Below are positions 15,038-23,566 of a stretch of 49,506 nucleotides of DNA, one piece after another. The stretch comes from a virus. The DNA lies in the IMG/VR virus record IMGVR_UViG_3300043313_000750, positions 1-49,506 of that record, one strand, 5' to 3'. The position numbers and the translations under genes are program-made. The notes under the pieces were generated by a model. The model made no database searches. It had not been told where the DNA came from and saw nothing but the letters and a program-made list of their open reading frames with translations. The stretch's first letter is position 1; each line of letters opens with the position of its first letter.

Positions 15038-16518
15038 CGCGACCGCTCCCTGGGCTGGAGGTCAGACTCGATGTCGTAGAGGCGCGTGTCCGACGAGGCG
15101 TTGGTCTGGGCGACCTTGAGCCCGAGGCCGCGGACGGACGCGTCGAGCAGCATCGTGGAGCGCTGATACGTGGTGGTCTCGACGAGCGTGGGCGTCAGCG
15201 CCGTGTAGCTCGAGCTCTCCGGCGAGGAGGTGTACGAGACCGTCAGGATCGGGTTGTCGGACGCGGCGTCCCGGATGTCGTACCCTAGGTAGACGCGCTG
15301 CGCCGTCTTGTCGCCGGGCTCGCCCATCCAGAAGGGGGTCTCCAGCAGGGGCTGCACCGCGGTGCCGTCGGCGTCGGCCTTGTTCGCCGAGGCGGGGACG
15401 AAGATGTCGGACAGCTTGGCGACGCGAGCCGCACCCCGTCGACCGAAGAAGAGCTCCTGCGGGTACCGGCGCTCGAAGAAGAAGACCGAGTCGATGTTGG
15501 CCAGCCGGATCCAGGAGAACTTCCCGAGGTCGATCATGCCGGAGTCGACGAGCGTCGACCCGTTCATGATGGTGTAGAAGTAGTAGTCGTCGAACACGCC
15601 CCCGGCGATGGAGAAGCCGGAGATCGTGTAGGCCGTACCCGTGGCGAAGCCCTCGCGCCCGGCCATCACGTCGCGCCACCAGCTCTTCATGCCGCAGAGC
15701 TTCGTGAGATCCTCGACGGCCACGCCGTCGGTGATGAAGAGGCCCTGGGCGTTGGCGAAGATCAGCTTGTCGCGCCAGTTGGCGATCGAGCGGTTGTCGG
15801 TGCACCCGACGTTGAACACCGGGTCGTCCACCTGGAAGTCTGAGTCCGGGGGAGGAACGGATCCGCGCACGCGCGTCGTCCGCTGCGTCGAGAAGATCAT
15901 CACGGCGTTGGCCAGAGCCCCGTACCCCGTCACGTCGTAGGAGTTGTCGATGTACTTGGTCGTCGTGTCCCAGCTCTCCGGGTTCCCGGCGACGGCGAAG
16001 TAGGTACGCCGGGGGAGGGCGGCCGTCGCGCCCAGCCAGAACACGTCCTTGTAGATGAGACCGTACGTGCCCGCCGGAGGCGAACCCGCGAGGTTGGCGA
16101 TCGTGTGGGTGGCGCCCGCGCGCGTGATCTTCTTCGGGCCCGCGGCTCCGGTGCCGTCGAGCACGAGAGTCTTGTCGGCGTAGAAGCGCACGTCGCGGGT
16201 CGCAAGTGCTGCCCCGATGTTCTCCGACCCCGTCAGGGACTCGATCTCGTAGGCCCGACCGTCCTCGTCGAAGGCGAGCACGGACTGGCCCGCGGAGTAG
16301 TCCGACACGATCCCGGCGTTGATCCAGGCGGCGCTCGACTGGATCGCGTGGATGTCCTCAGAGGCGTAGGTGTAGCCGCCGCGCTTGCGCAGACGGGCGT
16401 CCATGATCTCGGGGATGAAGTCGACGAGGTTCCAGAGCTTGCCCTTCGGCAGGCTCTCTCGAGCTCCGTCGCGCCTCATGCCGCTGTAGTCGCGCTGGAG
16501 GAGGGCGGGCTGGGCCAT
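15034..16518 (-). CDS. Tail nozzle protein, T7 gp12 (tubular B)-like
   Basis: A 494-residue, beta-rich protein. The N-terminal segment (GMRRDGARESLPKGKLWNLV, then ARLRKRGGYTYAS) is characteristic of podovirus tubular/nozzle proteins that complete the short tail below the adaptor. Repeated WxD/FxxG-like blades follow (for example VRFYADKTLVLDG, KLIFANAQGLFITDG). The chosen start is ATG 16518, which overlaps the adaptor stop (TGATG); a longer reading frame upstream lies inside the adaptor gene and has low-complexity, shadow-like sequence. It is paired with the gp11-like gene immediately upstream, as in other podoviruses. Confidence 0.75.
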   Translation of the reverse strand: MAQPALLQRDYSGMRRDGARESLPKGKLWNLVDFIPEIMDARLRKRGGYTYASEDIHAIQSSAAWINAGIVSDYSAGQSVLAFDEDGRAYEIESLTGSENIGAALATRDVRFYADKTLVLDGTGAAGPKKITRAGATHTIANLAGSPPAGTYGLIYKDVFWLGATAALPRRTYFAVAGNPESWDTTTKYIDNSYDVTGYGALANAVMIFSTQRTTRVRGSVPPPDSDFQVDDPVFNVGCTDNRSIANWRDKLIFANAQGLFITDGVAVEDLTKLCGMKSWWRDVMAGREGFATGTAYTISGFSIAGGVFDDYYFYTIMNGSTLVDSGMIDLGKFSWIRLANIDSVFFFERRYPQELFFGRRGAARVAKLSDIFVPASANKADADGTAVQPLLETPFWMGEPGDKTAQRVYLGYDIRDAASDNPILTVSYTSSPESSSYTALTPTLVETTTYQRSTMLLDASVRGLGLKVAQTNASSDTRLYDIESDLQPRERSR

Positions 16519-17219
16519 CAGTAGCCCGTGTCCACACCGGGCGGGGCCCAGCGGAACTTGCCGGGCTGGCGGCCGATGGTGGCTCGGGCCTGCTTGACTC
16601 CGGCCTTGCGGCTCTGGTTCAGCTTCGCGTCCATGAGGCCCTTCTCCCACTGCGCGGCGTAGAGCTGCCCGAACTGGGAGGGGCCGTCGTTGCTGTACTG
16701 GGCCGCCTTCCAGAGCACGTAGGACTCTAGGACGGGGTGGTACTCCTCGGGTATCTCACCCTTGCCGTCGTCCGACGGCGAGTCGGCCCCTGTTGCGATG
16801 GGGGCCGTGGGCTTCGGCACATAGACGAAGTGGAGGGTGTCACCCGTGGCGGGGGCCGGGTAGAGCAGCAGGAGGTTGCCCTCGTAGTCGTAGTAGCTCG
16901 GGGGGCCCGGGGTGGCCACGGCGACGAGGCGCATCTGCCGGATGTCCCAGGAGTCCATGCGCTCGAGCATGTACGACGTTCCGGTCGACGGCACGATGTA
17001 CGGATCCTCGAAGGCGAGGATCAGGGGGTCGACGGTGTAGTCGCCGACGCCGCCGGTCATGGCGAGGGAGGCCGTCTTCTTGACCGCCTTCGTCTTCACC
17101 AGGAACTGGAGCACGGCCTCGTTGAACCAGCCGTCGATGAGCGTCTGCTCGTTGCCCGCCGTGCCTCCGGCGAGCCCGACGCTGGTCTGCACGCGCAGTC
17201 GCAGGGTGGTCAGGTTCAT
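16518..17219 (-). CDS. Head-tail adaptor protein, T7 gp11 (tubular A)-like
   Basis: A 233-residue protein. Helical N-terminal blocks (EQTLIDGWFNEAVLQFLVKT) are followed by a beta hairpin region (YYDYEGNLLLLYPAPATGDT) and the common adaptor motif IPEEYHPVLESYVLWKAAQY. A basic tail (RKAGVKQARATIGRQPGKFR) ends it. Adaptors form the ring below the portal that receives the nozzle. The size is close to the usual 200-230 residues. ATG 17219 overlaps the upstream stop by 4 nt. The order adaptor-nozzle matches podovirus tail modules. Confidence 0.75.
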   Translation of the reverse strand: MNLTTLRLRVQTSVGLAGGTAGNEQTLIDGWFNEAVLQFLVKTKAVKKTASLAMTGGVGDYTVDPLILAFEDPYIVPSTGTSYMLERMDSWDIRQMRLVAVATPGPPSYYDYEGNLLLLYPAPATGDTLHFVYVPKPTAPIATGADSPSDDGKGEIPEEYHPVLESYVLWKAAQYSNDGPSQFGQLYAAQWEKGLMDAKLNQSRKAGVKQARATIGRQPGKFRWAPPGVDTGY

Positions 17220-18250
17220 CCTTGTACCTCGTCTTTCCGGGTCAGGGTCTTGGAGTCCTCGGTCTTCTGAGTCAGGGTCTTCGAGAGCTCGGACTTCGCG
17301 GTGAGCGTGAGCCCGGTCTCAGACTTGGCGGTCAGGGCCTTCGAGTCCTCGCTCTTGCCGACGAGCGCTCGAGCGACTTCGGTCACGAAGTGGAGGAAAG
17401 GATGGAACACTGACCGGGAGAGTGTCCCGACCGGTGTGATCGAGCCGGAGAAGAACTTGCTCATGGTCTTCGTGAGCGTGCCGACCGGAGTGATGCTTCC
17501 GGCGAGGGCAAGAGTTTTCGCTACGGCCTTTGCCAACGTGCCGACCGGAGTGATGCTTCCGGCGAAGAGCTTCGTCATCATCTTCCCGAGCGTACCGATC
17601 GGAGTGATGGATCCCCCCACGAAGATCTGGGCCTGGCCGCTGATCTCGTATCCGATCACACCCACCTCGACGAACGTGCTCCAAGACGCGTCGATGGTGG
17701 GGTCGTTGATACTGTACTCCCCCATCGCGTTCTGGTTGTTCGACGCCCCGATGCTCCCGAGCGAGGTGAAACCGCTGCCGACCGTGAAGGTGTCGTTCGC
17801 GCCACGCCCCCAGAACCAGCCCACTCCCGCGTTCTGCGCGCTGGAGAATGCCGACAGGGTGAGGGTGGTCGGGGAGGCCCCGGAAGTCTGGCCGCGCTGC
17901 ACCACGACGCCGGAGGACGGCTGGCCGGTGATCTCCACGAGCTGCCATCCCACGGTCTGAGTGTTCGCCGTGGCGTCCCACGAGATCGTGCCCGTCTGCG
18001 TCGAGCTGCAGAGGAACGCCCAGGCCATCGAGTGATGGAAGGAGCCCGGGAAGTAGTAGCTGATGTCCGGAGCGCCCCACGTCCGAGACAGGCCCGAGAG
18101 CGTGGCGTCAGCGATGGGCAGCGGGTTCCCTCTCACCGTGAGGAACAGGATGTAGAACCGGCCTGCGGTGATCGTGACCGAGGCGGTGGCCCCAGTCTGG
18201 CTGCCCGAGTCGTCGCGCGCGGTCGTCAGCGCCGAGAGCGCGAGCGCCAC
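17216..18250 (-). CDS. Repeat-containing fibre-like structural protein, 344 aa
   Basis: Residues 1-210 form a beta-rich Gly/Ser/Thr domain of unknown family. Then come four copies of GSITPxGTL (at about 213, 231, 251 and 269) separated by basic helices, and finally five 10-residue repeats of the type KSEDSKALTA (about 299-341). The start is GTG 18250, with GGAG about 8 nt upstream. The globular head followed by periodic repeats suits a fibre or spike. The regular charge pattern of the last 40 residues suggests an oligomerising stalk. A virion role is inferred from position between capsid-proximal genes and the tail adaptor. Confidence 0.65.
   Translation of the reverse strand: MALALSALTTARDDSGSQTGATASVTITAGRFYILFLTVRGNPLPIADATLSGLSRTWGAPDISYYFPGSFHHSMAWAFLCSSTQTGTISWDATANTQTVGWQLVEITGQPSSGVVVQRGQTSGASPTTLTLSAFSSAQNAGVGWFWGRGANDTFTVGSGFTSLGSIGASNNQNAMGEYSINDPTIDASWSTFVEVGVIGYEISGQAQIFVGGSITPIGTLGKMMTKLFAGSITPVGTLAKAVAKTLALAGSITPVGTLTKTMSKFFSGSITPVGTLSRSVFHPFLHFVTEVARALVGKSEDSKALTAKSETGLTLTAKSELSKTLTQKTEDSKTLTRKDEVQG
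17222..17356 (-). repeat. Coding repeat, 5 x 10-residue module
   Basis: Five 30-bp units coding for KSE/KTE-x-SK-x-LTx-like decapeptides at the C-terminus of the fibre-like protein. Period is exactly ten residues. Confidence 0.8.
17414..17614 (-). repeat. Coding repeat, 4 x GSITP module
   Basis: Four imperfect tandem units of about 54-60 bp, each encoding GSITPxGTL plus a short basic helix. The plus strand shows the recurring string GTGCCGACCGGAGTGATG. Two units share a long identical run, indicating recent duplication. Confidence 0.85.
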
Positions 18251-18253
18251 GGC

Positions 18254-18943
18254 TTAGCTCCCGGAGTTGACGGTGAAGTCGTACGTGCTCTGGAGCGTTT
18301 CGCCGGACGCTGCCACCGGCACGCCCGTGAACTTCGAGCGGTCGAGCAGCACTCCCGCCGCGACCGTGGCTGAGGAGAAGATGCCGTGCTCCGCCACCGT
18401 GACCGCCGAGTCCGGGTCGAAGGAGGCCACCGTCTCGTAGACCTGGGAGCCGTTCTCCGTCTGCGTACCCGTCGGGCGCACGTTGTCCGTCGCGTACTCG
18501 GTGGTGTACTCGGTCTGGAGGCCGGTGTCGGACGCCGCCTCGGCGTTCGTGCCCGAGCCGAACCCGTGGAACTTCATCAGCTCGAGCTCGACGATGTTCT
18601 GGAAGGCGTCGACGATGAAGCCCGCGCCGTTGTTCGTCACGAGCCGTAGAGAGGCGAGCCCGAGTGGAACTCGGCCCTGCGGGGTGAACTTGTCGAGGTA
18701 GAGCGCCCCGTAGTGCGTGGGGATCCCTAGCGCCTGAGCCGCGAAGACCTTCTTGGCGCCGCGGAGCAGGTTGGGGAGGTTCTTCGCCCGCCACACGTTC
18801 ACCTCTCGGGACAGGCCGAGCTGCGGAGTGCCGTGCCGAAGCACGTCCTCCCAGGTGACGGCGGACGGCCACGCCCGGAACTTGACGAGCGTGAGCGTGC
18901 CGCTGGGGCCGATCTTACCTCCGGTGCTGGGGGCTACGGACAC
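18254..18943 (-). CDS. Conserved phage structural protein, 229 aa
   Basis: A soluble, beta-rich protein. The stretch MKFHGFGSGTNAEAASDTGL followed by TEYTTEY, NVRPTGTQTE and later AEHGIFSS and LLDRSKF is a pattern I know from structural proteins of many short-tailed phages of high-GC bacteria, though without an assigned function. The start is GTG 18943 with GAGGAG 5 nt upstream. It lies between the capsid genes and the tail adaptor, so head decoration, head completion or a tail component are all possible. Confidence 0.65.
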   Translation of the reverse strand: MSVAPSTGGKIGPSGTLTLVKFRAWPSAVTWEDVLRHGTPQLGLSREVNVWRAKNLPNLLRGAKKVFAAQALGIPTHYGALYLDKFTPQGRVPLGLASLRLVTNNGAGFIVDAFQNIVELELMKFHGFGSGTNAEAASDTGLQTEYTTEYATDNVRPTGTQTENGSQVYETVASFDPDSAVTVAEHGIFSSATVAAGVLLDRSKFTGVPVAASGETLQSTYDFTVNSGS

Positions 18944-19028
18944 GGTTTCTCCTCTTCTCTTTCTCGATGCCCCGGCGCTTCCGCTGCTTCCGTGAGCGCC
19001 AGGTCAGAAACCGGACTCTGCGGGGCAT
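18915..19028 (-). CDS. Arg/Lys-rich peptide, 37 aa
   Basis: A very basic peptide: MPRRVRFLTW, then RSRKQRKRRGIEKEKRR, with an equally basic end. The ATG at 19028 overlaps the stop of the zinc-ribbon gene (TGATG), the same coupling used by confirmed neighbours, and the ORF fills an otherwise empty 84-nt gap before overlapping the next gene by 29 nt. Packing argues for a real gene, and the charge suggests nucleic-acid or capsid-interior binding. The short length keeps confidence moderate. Confidence 0.45.
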   Translation of the reverse strand: MPRRVRFLTWRSRKQRKRRGIEKEKRRNRVRSPQHRR

Positions 19029-19438
19029 CAGAATCCTCGGGGGACGATGATGGACGGGGTGTAGGTCTCGATGCCGCGCGTCTCTCGAAGCCGCCGGGCG
19101 CGCATCTCCTGCATGATCAGGCGCTCGTCTTCGAGCGTGGTCGACGGGCCGACGTGCGTGGTGCCGACGAACTCCTTGGCGATGCGCTCCGACTGCCGGG
19201 TGGCCATCGGAAAGCGACACACCGGGCACTCGTCGGGGAAGGCGGTGTCGAGGTCTTCGAGGCAGTTCACGCAGACGTAGCCTGCGCGCATCCGGTGGAA
19301 GTCGTAGTCTTCGAGAGCGATCAGCGCGGCGGCCTTGGCTTCCGGGCGGCTCTCGTCTCGGCGTACGACGACGTGCTCCGGGTCGTTGTCGACGGCGCGC
19401 GGGATCACCGGGCGTCCTGTGGGCTTCGCGACGGTCAC
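19028..19438 (-). CDS. Zinc-ribbon structural-operon protein, 136 aa
   Basis: Contains a four-Cys metal knuckle: Cys-Val-Asn-Cys, then EDLDTAFPDE, then Cys-Pro-Val-Cys (about residues 55-72), followed by RFPMATRQSERIAKEFVG and a charged helical C-terminus. The start is GTG 19438, overlapping the glycosyltransferase stop by 4 nt; upstream sequence in this frame lies inside that gene. Similar small zinc-ribbon proteins recur in phage head modules, but their job is unknown. It may help virion assembly or bind DNA. Confidence 0.65.
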   Translation of the reverse strand: MTVAKPTGRPVIPRAVDNDPEHVVVRRDESRPEAKAAALIALEDYDFHRMRAGYVCVNCLEDLDTAFPDECPVCRFPMATRQSERIAKEFVGTTHVGPSTTLEDERLIMQEMRARRLRETRGIETYTPSIIVPRGF

Positions 19439-20523
19439 GGGTTGATCGCCCTCCTCCAGCGGTCGATGCTCTTGTAGATCACACGCTCGTTCTCGACGTA
19501 CGCCTTGGCCTCGGCGGCGGCCTGCTTGATTTGGCCGCGGTTCCGGACGAGCTCCTGGACGATAGCCATCCACTCGTCCTCGGTCTGGGCCACGTAGGGC
19601 CAGTCCATGTCGAGCCAGGGCTGGTACGGGACGCGTCGGGCGACGATCGGGAGCACGCCTGCCATCGCGTACTCGAGCGCCTTGAGGTCGGACTTGCCGT
19701 TCGTCCACTTCGCCGGGATGATCGGGCACACCCCCACGTCGAGCTTGGCGAGCGACTGGTGGTACCCCTTGATCGAGTCCGTCCAGGGCTCGTGGGTGCC
19801 GGTGAATCCTGTGGCGTGGAAGCCGATCAGGTGCACCTCGACGCCGGGCTGGCGCTGGGCCCACTTGAGGGCCTTCTTCACGAGGGCGTAGTCGAAGATG
19901 TGGGTGGGGGAGCCTGCGAAGCCGATGCGGAACACGCCGTCGTCCTCGGGCCGGGTGACGTCCGCCCAGTCGTTCAGGTCGATGCTGTTCGGGCAGACGA
20001 AGATGTTGTCGTTGTACTCGGAGTACCGGTCGGCGAGGTGCTCGGTCGTGACGATGATGCCGTCGACCAGGCGCGCCAGGTGCCGGTGCTGCTCGTGGGA
20101 GTGGCCCACGGTCGTGCCTCGGTTGGCCATAGCCTCGTCGTGCGTCTTCGCCCAGGGGTACCACTTGCCCGGCGACCAGAGGTAGTTGTCGTCCACCTCC
20201 ATGAGCGTCCGGACTCCGGCCTCCTGCTGCGCGAGAGCCACGCGTCCGCGTACGTCGTCCCCGAGGAACTGCCAGACGGCCGCGCCGCGCTGCCGCGGCA
20301 TGAACATCTGCTCACGCTCCTCGTCGTACTTGAGATCGGACATCTCGAATCCGATCATCTGGGCTGGCAGCCACCGCGCCGGGAGGGCGCAGCGGACGTA
20401 GCTCGTCCCGATGGATGCCTGACGCCAGAAGGTCGCCAGGCACCGCTCATCGGGAGTGCGAGACACGTCCGGGATGACCGACTCGATATGTCGGATCCGG
20501 GCCGCTGTTTCTGCGTGCCTCAC
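19435..20523 (-). CDS. GT-B glycosyltransferase (GT4-like)
   Basis: A 362-residue protein with a two-domain GT-B layout. The N-terminal half has an acceptor-type domain (LMEVDDNYLWSPGKWYP, then VDGIIVTTEHLADRYSEY and IFVCPNSIDL). The C-terminal half holds the nucleotide-sugar pattern: FRIGFAGSPTH near residue 200 and KSDLKALEYAMAGVLPIVA near 280. It should transfer a sugar from an activated donor. The GTG start at 20523 overlaps the upstream stop by 4 nt. Location inside the capsid/tail operon suggests modification of a virion protein, perhaps capsid or fibres, rather than DNA or cell wall; that target is an inference. Confidence 0.8.
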   Translation of the reverse strand: MRHAETAARIRHIESVIPDVSRTPDERCLATFWRQASIGTSYVRCALPARWLPAQMIGFEMSDLKYDEEREQMFMPRQRGAAVWQFLGDDVRGRVALAQQEAGVRTLMEVDDNYLWSPGKWYPWAKTHDEAMANRGTTVGHSHEQHRHLARLVDGIIVTTEHLADRYSEYNDNIFVCPNSIDLNDWADVTRPEDDGVFRIGFAGSPTHIFDYALVKKALKWAQRQPGVEVHLIGFHATGFTGTHEPWTDSIKGYHQSLAKLDVGVCPIIPAKWTNGKSDLKALEYAMAGVLPIVARRVPYQPWLDMDWPYVAQTEDEWMAIVQELVRNRGQIKQAAAEAKAYVENERVIYKSIDRWRRAINP

Positions 20524-21107
20524 GCGGTGACGATCTCCGTCTCGTCCTCAGCCTGGGCCGCCTCGAGGGCTTCGAGCACCTCGTCACGGTTCTGGTTCGC
20601 CTTCTCGTACGCGATCATCTGCGAGAAGTCCGCGTCGATAGCGATGGCCAGCTCCAGGATGCGGTCGGTGTCGGCGACGTCATCGTATCCACGCCATGGT
20701 CTCTCGACCGGCGCGGGGACAACTTCCACGAAGTGACGTCCGTAGGCCGGAGACTTGCGGAGGGTGTTCTCCACCAGCTCGCGCTCGCTGTCCGACCACC
20801 CGTTCTTGAGCTGTTCACGCTCCGAGTCGAAGAGCGCGAGCCGCGGCGTGATGTCGTACTCACGTCCCGCCTCGTTCTCCTGCATCCCGTGGAACGGGGC
20901 CTTGAGGGGATCCGGGTTGGCGAGTCCGCCCTCCGTGGTGGGCTTCTTCGCGATGAGGATCGCCTCGGCGTCCATCTGCTCGTGGACGAAGGCGGCCTCG
21001 AGGCCCATCTGCCCGGGAACGATCTTCCCGTCCAGGCCCATGTACGGCTCGCGCGCGTCCCGAACTCCGTGGGTGTAGCCTTTGTACTGCGAAACGAATC
21101 GCGCCAT
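20520..21107 (-). CDS. Head-proximal structural protein, 195 aa
   Basis: The gene immediately downstream of the major capsid gene. The N-terminus is conserved-looking (RFVSQYKGYTHGVRDAREPY); the middle is acidic and helical (SDSERELVENTLRKSPAYG); the C-terminal 40 residues are Glu/Ala-rich and probably helical. No family is recognised. The ATG at 21107 has AAGGAG about 11 nt upstream. Position and length suit a head-completion or minor head protein. Confidence 0.6.
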   Translation of the reverse strand: MARFVSQYKGYTHGVRDAREPYMGLDGKIVPGQMGLEAAFVHEQMDAEAILIAKKPTTEGGLANPDPLKAPFHGMQENEAGREYDITPRLALFDSEREQLKNGWSDSERELVENTLRKSPAYGRHFVEVVPAPVERPWRGYDDVADTDRILELAIAIDADFSQMIAYEKANQNRDEVLEALEAAQAEDETEIVTA

Positions 21108-21147
21108 GCGCGTTCACACTCCTTACGGTCGGTGCGTTGGGTTCGAT

Positions 21148-21183
21148 GGTGGGGGCCAATAGGGCCAGGCCCGTACCCCCACC
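21148..21183 (-). terminator. Stem-loop after the major capsid gene
   Basis: Arms GGTGGGGG (21148-21155) and CCCCCACC (21176-21183) enclose a nested GGGC/GCCC hairpin. It lies 20 nt downstream of the capsid stop on the minus strand. There is no U-run, so a processing or mRNA-stabilising hairpin, or partial attenuator, is more likely than a full stop. This would let capsid mRNA outnumber downstream genes. Confidence 0.5.
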
Positions 21184-21201
21184 ACCAGGACGCTCGGGTT
21201 A

Positions 21202-22386
21202 TTAGCCCGTGACGCCCCAGAAGACGCCGTGCGCTGACTCGTTCGCCAGCTCGAGCGACATCTCGGTCAGGTAGTCGAAGACCACCTTGTCCTCACCGTT
21301 CCCCTGCCGGTTCGGGAGCAGCCGCGTGTCGCGGTTCCTGAACGGTCGGCGAGAGAGCCGGTCGAGGTCGAGCACGAACACCGCTCCACCCAGCGAGAAC
21401 GCTGCGGGAGCGCCCGAGGATGCGAATGCACCCCACTCGCGCTTGACGATCACGGGCACGTCGGTGCCATAGGCACCGTTGACGAAGGCGTTGACCTTCG
21501 CGCCGTACTTCGTGGCGTCCTGCGGAGCCCGCACCCAGTTGTTCGAGAGCAGGCGGGACAGAGCTCCAGCGGCGGTCGGCGCGGCGAAGATCACCTTGTT
21601 CATCGACCCCTGCTGGAAGATCTGCTGCATCTTGAGGTCGAATGCCGAGAGCGAGATCGCACCGAACGCCGTGAAGACGTTCGAGACGAGGAACTCCGAC
21701 ACTCCACCCATGTAGCCGATGGAGCTGGGCGGGTTCGACGTGAAGTCGCGCCCACCAACCCAGAGGCTGGCTTCGAGGTGCCGACGATGCTCGACGGCCT
21801 TCTTCGCGGTCTCCCGCTCAGGGTCGTCAGCGCCGTACAGCTCCGCCTCGGCCTCCGTGCCCGTGAAACCGAACGGGTCGCGGAAGATCTGCGTGTAGTT
21901 GAAGCCCAACACACGCTTGGTCGCCTTGAGCGTGCCGGTGTCGGCACCCTGCGCAGCGGACGGCCCGAGGATCACGATCTGGCCACCAGAGGCAGCCGTT
22001 GCCGCGGCGACGCCACCAACCGAGCGAACGACGGTGAGAGCGTCTGCCGTCAACGACGTGACCGACAGCTTCTCCCCCGACTCGGCGACATACAGGATGT
22101 CACCCGCGCGGATGTAGGCACCTTCACCAGCGGCGACCGAAATCGCCGTCTGGCCCGTGGCCGTGATGGAACCGGAAGCGAGCGACGTGAGGACGGGCAT
22201 GTACTCGTCCTCGAGCCAGTTCACCTTGATCTGGGTGGCCGCCTTGGAGGGCAGCTTTCCCAGGATCGTCATGAACTGCGCCGTGTCGTCCTGCTTCATC
22301 TTGATCTGGTTGTCCATGTCGATGACGTGCTCGTCTGCGACGCCCGTCTCCGTGTCCTGGACTCCAGAAGCGATCGAAAGAGCCAT
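21202..22386 (-). CDS. Major capsid protein, HK97 fold, SU10-like (DUF5309-type)
   Basis: A 394-residue protein. The early segment QIKMKQDDTAQFMTILGKLP, then NWLEDEYMP, resembles the N-arm of SU10-type major head proteins. A beta-rich insertion (about 70-145, AAGEGAYIRAGDILYVAESG) follows, then the FNYTQIFRDPF, KKAVEHRRHLEASLWVG spine-helix segment (about 200-216) and an A-domain with VIFAAPTAAGALSRLLSNNW. The ATG at 22386 has a strong GGAGGAGGG upstream, the best ribosome site of the block, as expected for the most abundant virion protein. It lies between the scaffold gene and a stem-loop. Confidence 0.85.
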   Translation of the reverse strand: MALSIASGVQDTETGVADEHVIDMDNQIKMKQDDTAQFMTILGKLPSKAATQIKVNWLEDEYMPVLTSLASGSITATGQTAISVAAGEGAYIRAGDILYVAESGEKLSVTSLTADALTVVRSVGGVAAATAASGGQIVILGPSAAQGADTGTLKATKRVLGFNYTQIFRDPFGFTGTEAEAELYGADDPERETAKKAVEHRRHLEASLWVGGRDFTSNPPSSIGYMGGVSEFLVSNVFTAFGAISLSAFDLKMQQIFQQGSMNKVIFAAPTAAGALSRLLSNNWVRAPQDATKYGAKVNAFVNGAYGTDVPVIVKREWGAFASSGAPAAFSLGGAVFVLDLDRLSRRPFRNRDTRLLPNRQGNGEDKVVFDYLTEMSLELANESAHGVFWGVTG

Positions 22387-22444
22387 TTGGCCCTCCTCCG
22401 TTGAGTTGCGTGCCGCCGTCTGGGCGGCTCAGCGGAGGGGGTGT

Positions 22445-22460
22445 CGTCCCAGGAGGGACG
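22445..22460 (-). promoter_or_regulatory. Hairpin between scaffold and capsid genes
   Basis: CGTCCC (22445-22450) pairs with GGGACG (22455-22460) over a 4-nt loop, 6 nt past the scaffold stop and about 59 nt before the capsid start on the minus strand. It may serve as a processing or stabilising element that separates scaffold and capsid expression. No promoter could be made out. Confidence 0.35.
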
Positions 22461-22465
22461 GCCCC

Positions 22466-23566
22466 TTACTCGCCGATCTCGATCTCGTGACCGAAGATCG
22501 CCGAGAGTTCGCGCTGCAGCTTGTTCGTCGACAGCGACTGCTGCGTCTTCCCGAGGGGAATCCGCACGTCGTCGTCCACAACCGGCTGTGGCGCTCCACC
22601 CCCGCCCTTCGCGACTTGTGCCTCGCGTCGAGCCTGGGTGGCGTCCTCGCTTCGTCTGATAGCCACTCGGCGCAGAGCCTGCTGCGAGGTCTCGGAGGCT
22701 TTCCGGCCCGCAACTTCGAGATACAGATCCTTGAGGATCTGCACGCGCTCTGTCGTAGTGGCTTCCGCCAGCATCCGGCCGAGGGTGGGCCGTGCCTGCG
22801 CAAGAGCACCGATCTCCGCGTGGATCTCGGGCTTTTGGATCTCGGGGTACTCTGACACCAGGGCCGCCATCTGCGTCTCGAGCGGGGCCTCCTGTGTCGC
22901 GGCCGGAGCGGGTGTCTGCTCCTGGTCGCGGAGGAGTAGCTCGACGCGTTTGGCGTCCTTGAAGGTGGCAGCCCCGAGGGGATCTACCTGGTTCCACGCC
23001 TCCACCGCGTTGATGAAGGTCTGCGGATCCTCGTTACCGAACGCCGCCTCCGCGATCTGGCGGAAGCGAGGGACGGCCACTTCTGGCTCGTCGTACTCGT
23101 CCGGCCACTGCGCGTAGGGCTGCGGCGCGGGGCGCTCCAACGTCTCGCGGATCTGTTGCAGCTCCGCGCGGAGGTCGCCCAGCTCGTTGCCCTGGCGTCC
23201 GATCAAACTCTGGCTCTCCCCGAGGGCCGCGAGGGCCTTCCCGAGGTCGCCGCCGTACTTCTCGTTGACGAGCTTCTCGACTTCCGGGCTCAGCTCGAGG
23301 TACTCTTCCACCTCGGGCTCAGGCTCTACAGGGGCGGGCTCCTCCGGTTCCACTTCCGGCTCGATTCCGACAACTGCCGGAACCTCCTCTTCCGTGGAAT
23401 CCACGACGGGCTCCTGCACCTCTGCCGCCGTCTCGCTGGGGGAGTCCGTGTCCGACGGTTCGTCGGGGGACGTAGTGGCGTTCACTCGAGCGATCTCCGC
23501 CTTGACGAAGTCGAAGGTTCCGTCTTCGGCGAACTGCTCCATGAACGACTGTTCCAGCTCTGACAT
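22466..23566 (-). CDS. Capsid scaffold protein, 366 aa
   Basis: A very acidic N-terminal third (about 30-95) with Pro/Glu runs such as EVEPEEPAPVEPEPEVEEY, then coiled-coil-prone sections (GNELGDLRAELQQIRETLE), a helical middle and a C-terminus TNKLQRELSAIFGHEIEIGE. Scaffolds of this type direct shell assembly and then leave. Low sequence complexity, acidity and placement directly before the capsid gene support the call. ATG 23566 lies 4 nt after the preceding stop region. No protease is visible next to it, so the scaffold may exit intact. Confidence 0.75.
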   Translation of the reverse strand: MSELEQSFMEQFAEDGTFDFVKAEIARVNATTSPDEPSDTDSPSETAAEVQEPVVDSTEEEVPAVVGIEPEVEPEEPAPVEPEPEVEEYLELSPEVEKLVNEKYGGDLGKALAALGESQSLIGRQGNELGDLRAELQQIRETLERPAPQPYAQWPDEYDEPEVAVPRFRQIAEAAFGNEDPQTFINAVEAWNQVDPLGAATFKDAKRVELLLRDQEQTPAPAATQEAPLETQMAALVSEYPEIQKPEIHAEIGALAQARPTLGRMLAEATTTERVQILKDLYLEVAGRKASETSQQALRRVAIRRSEDATQARREAQVAKGGGGAPQPVVDDDVRIPLGKTQQSLSTNKLQRELSAIFGHEIEIGE

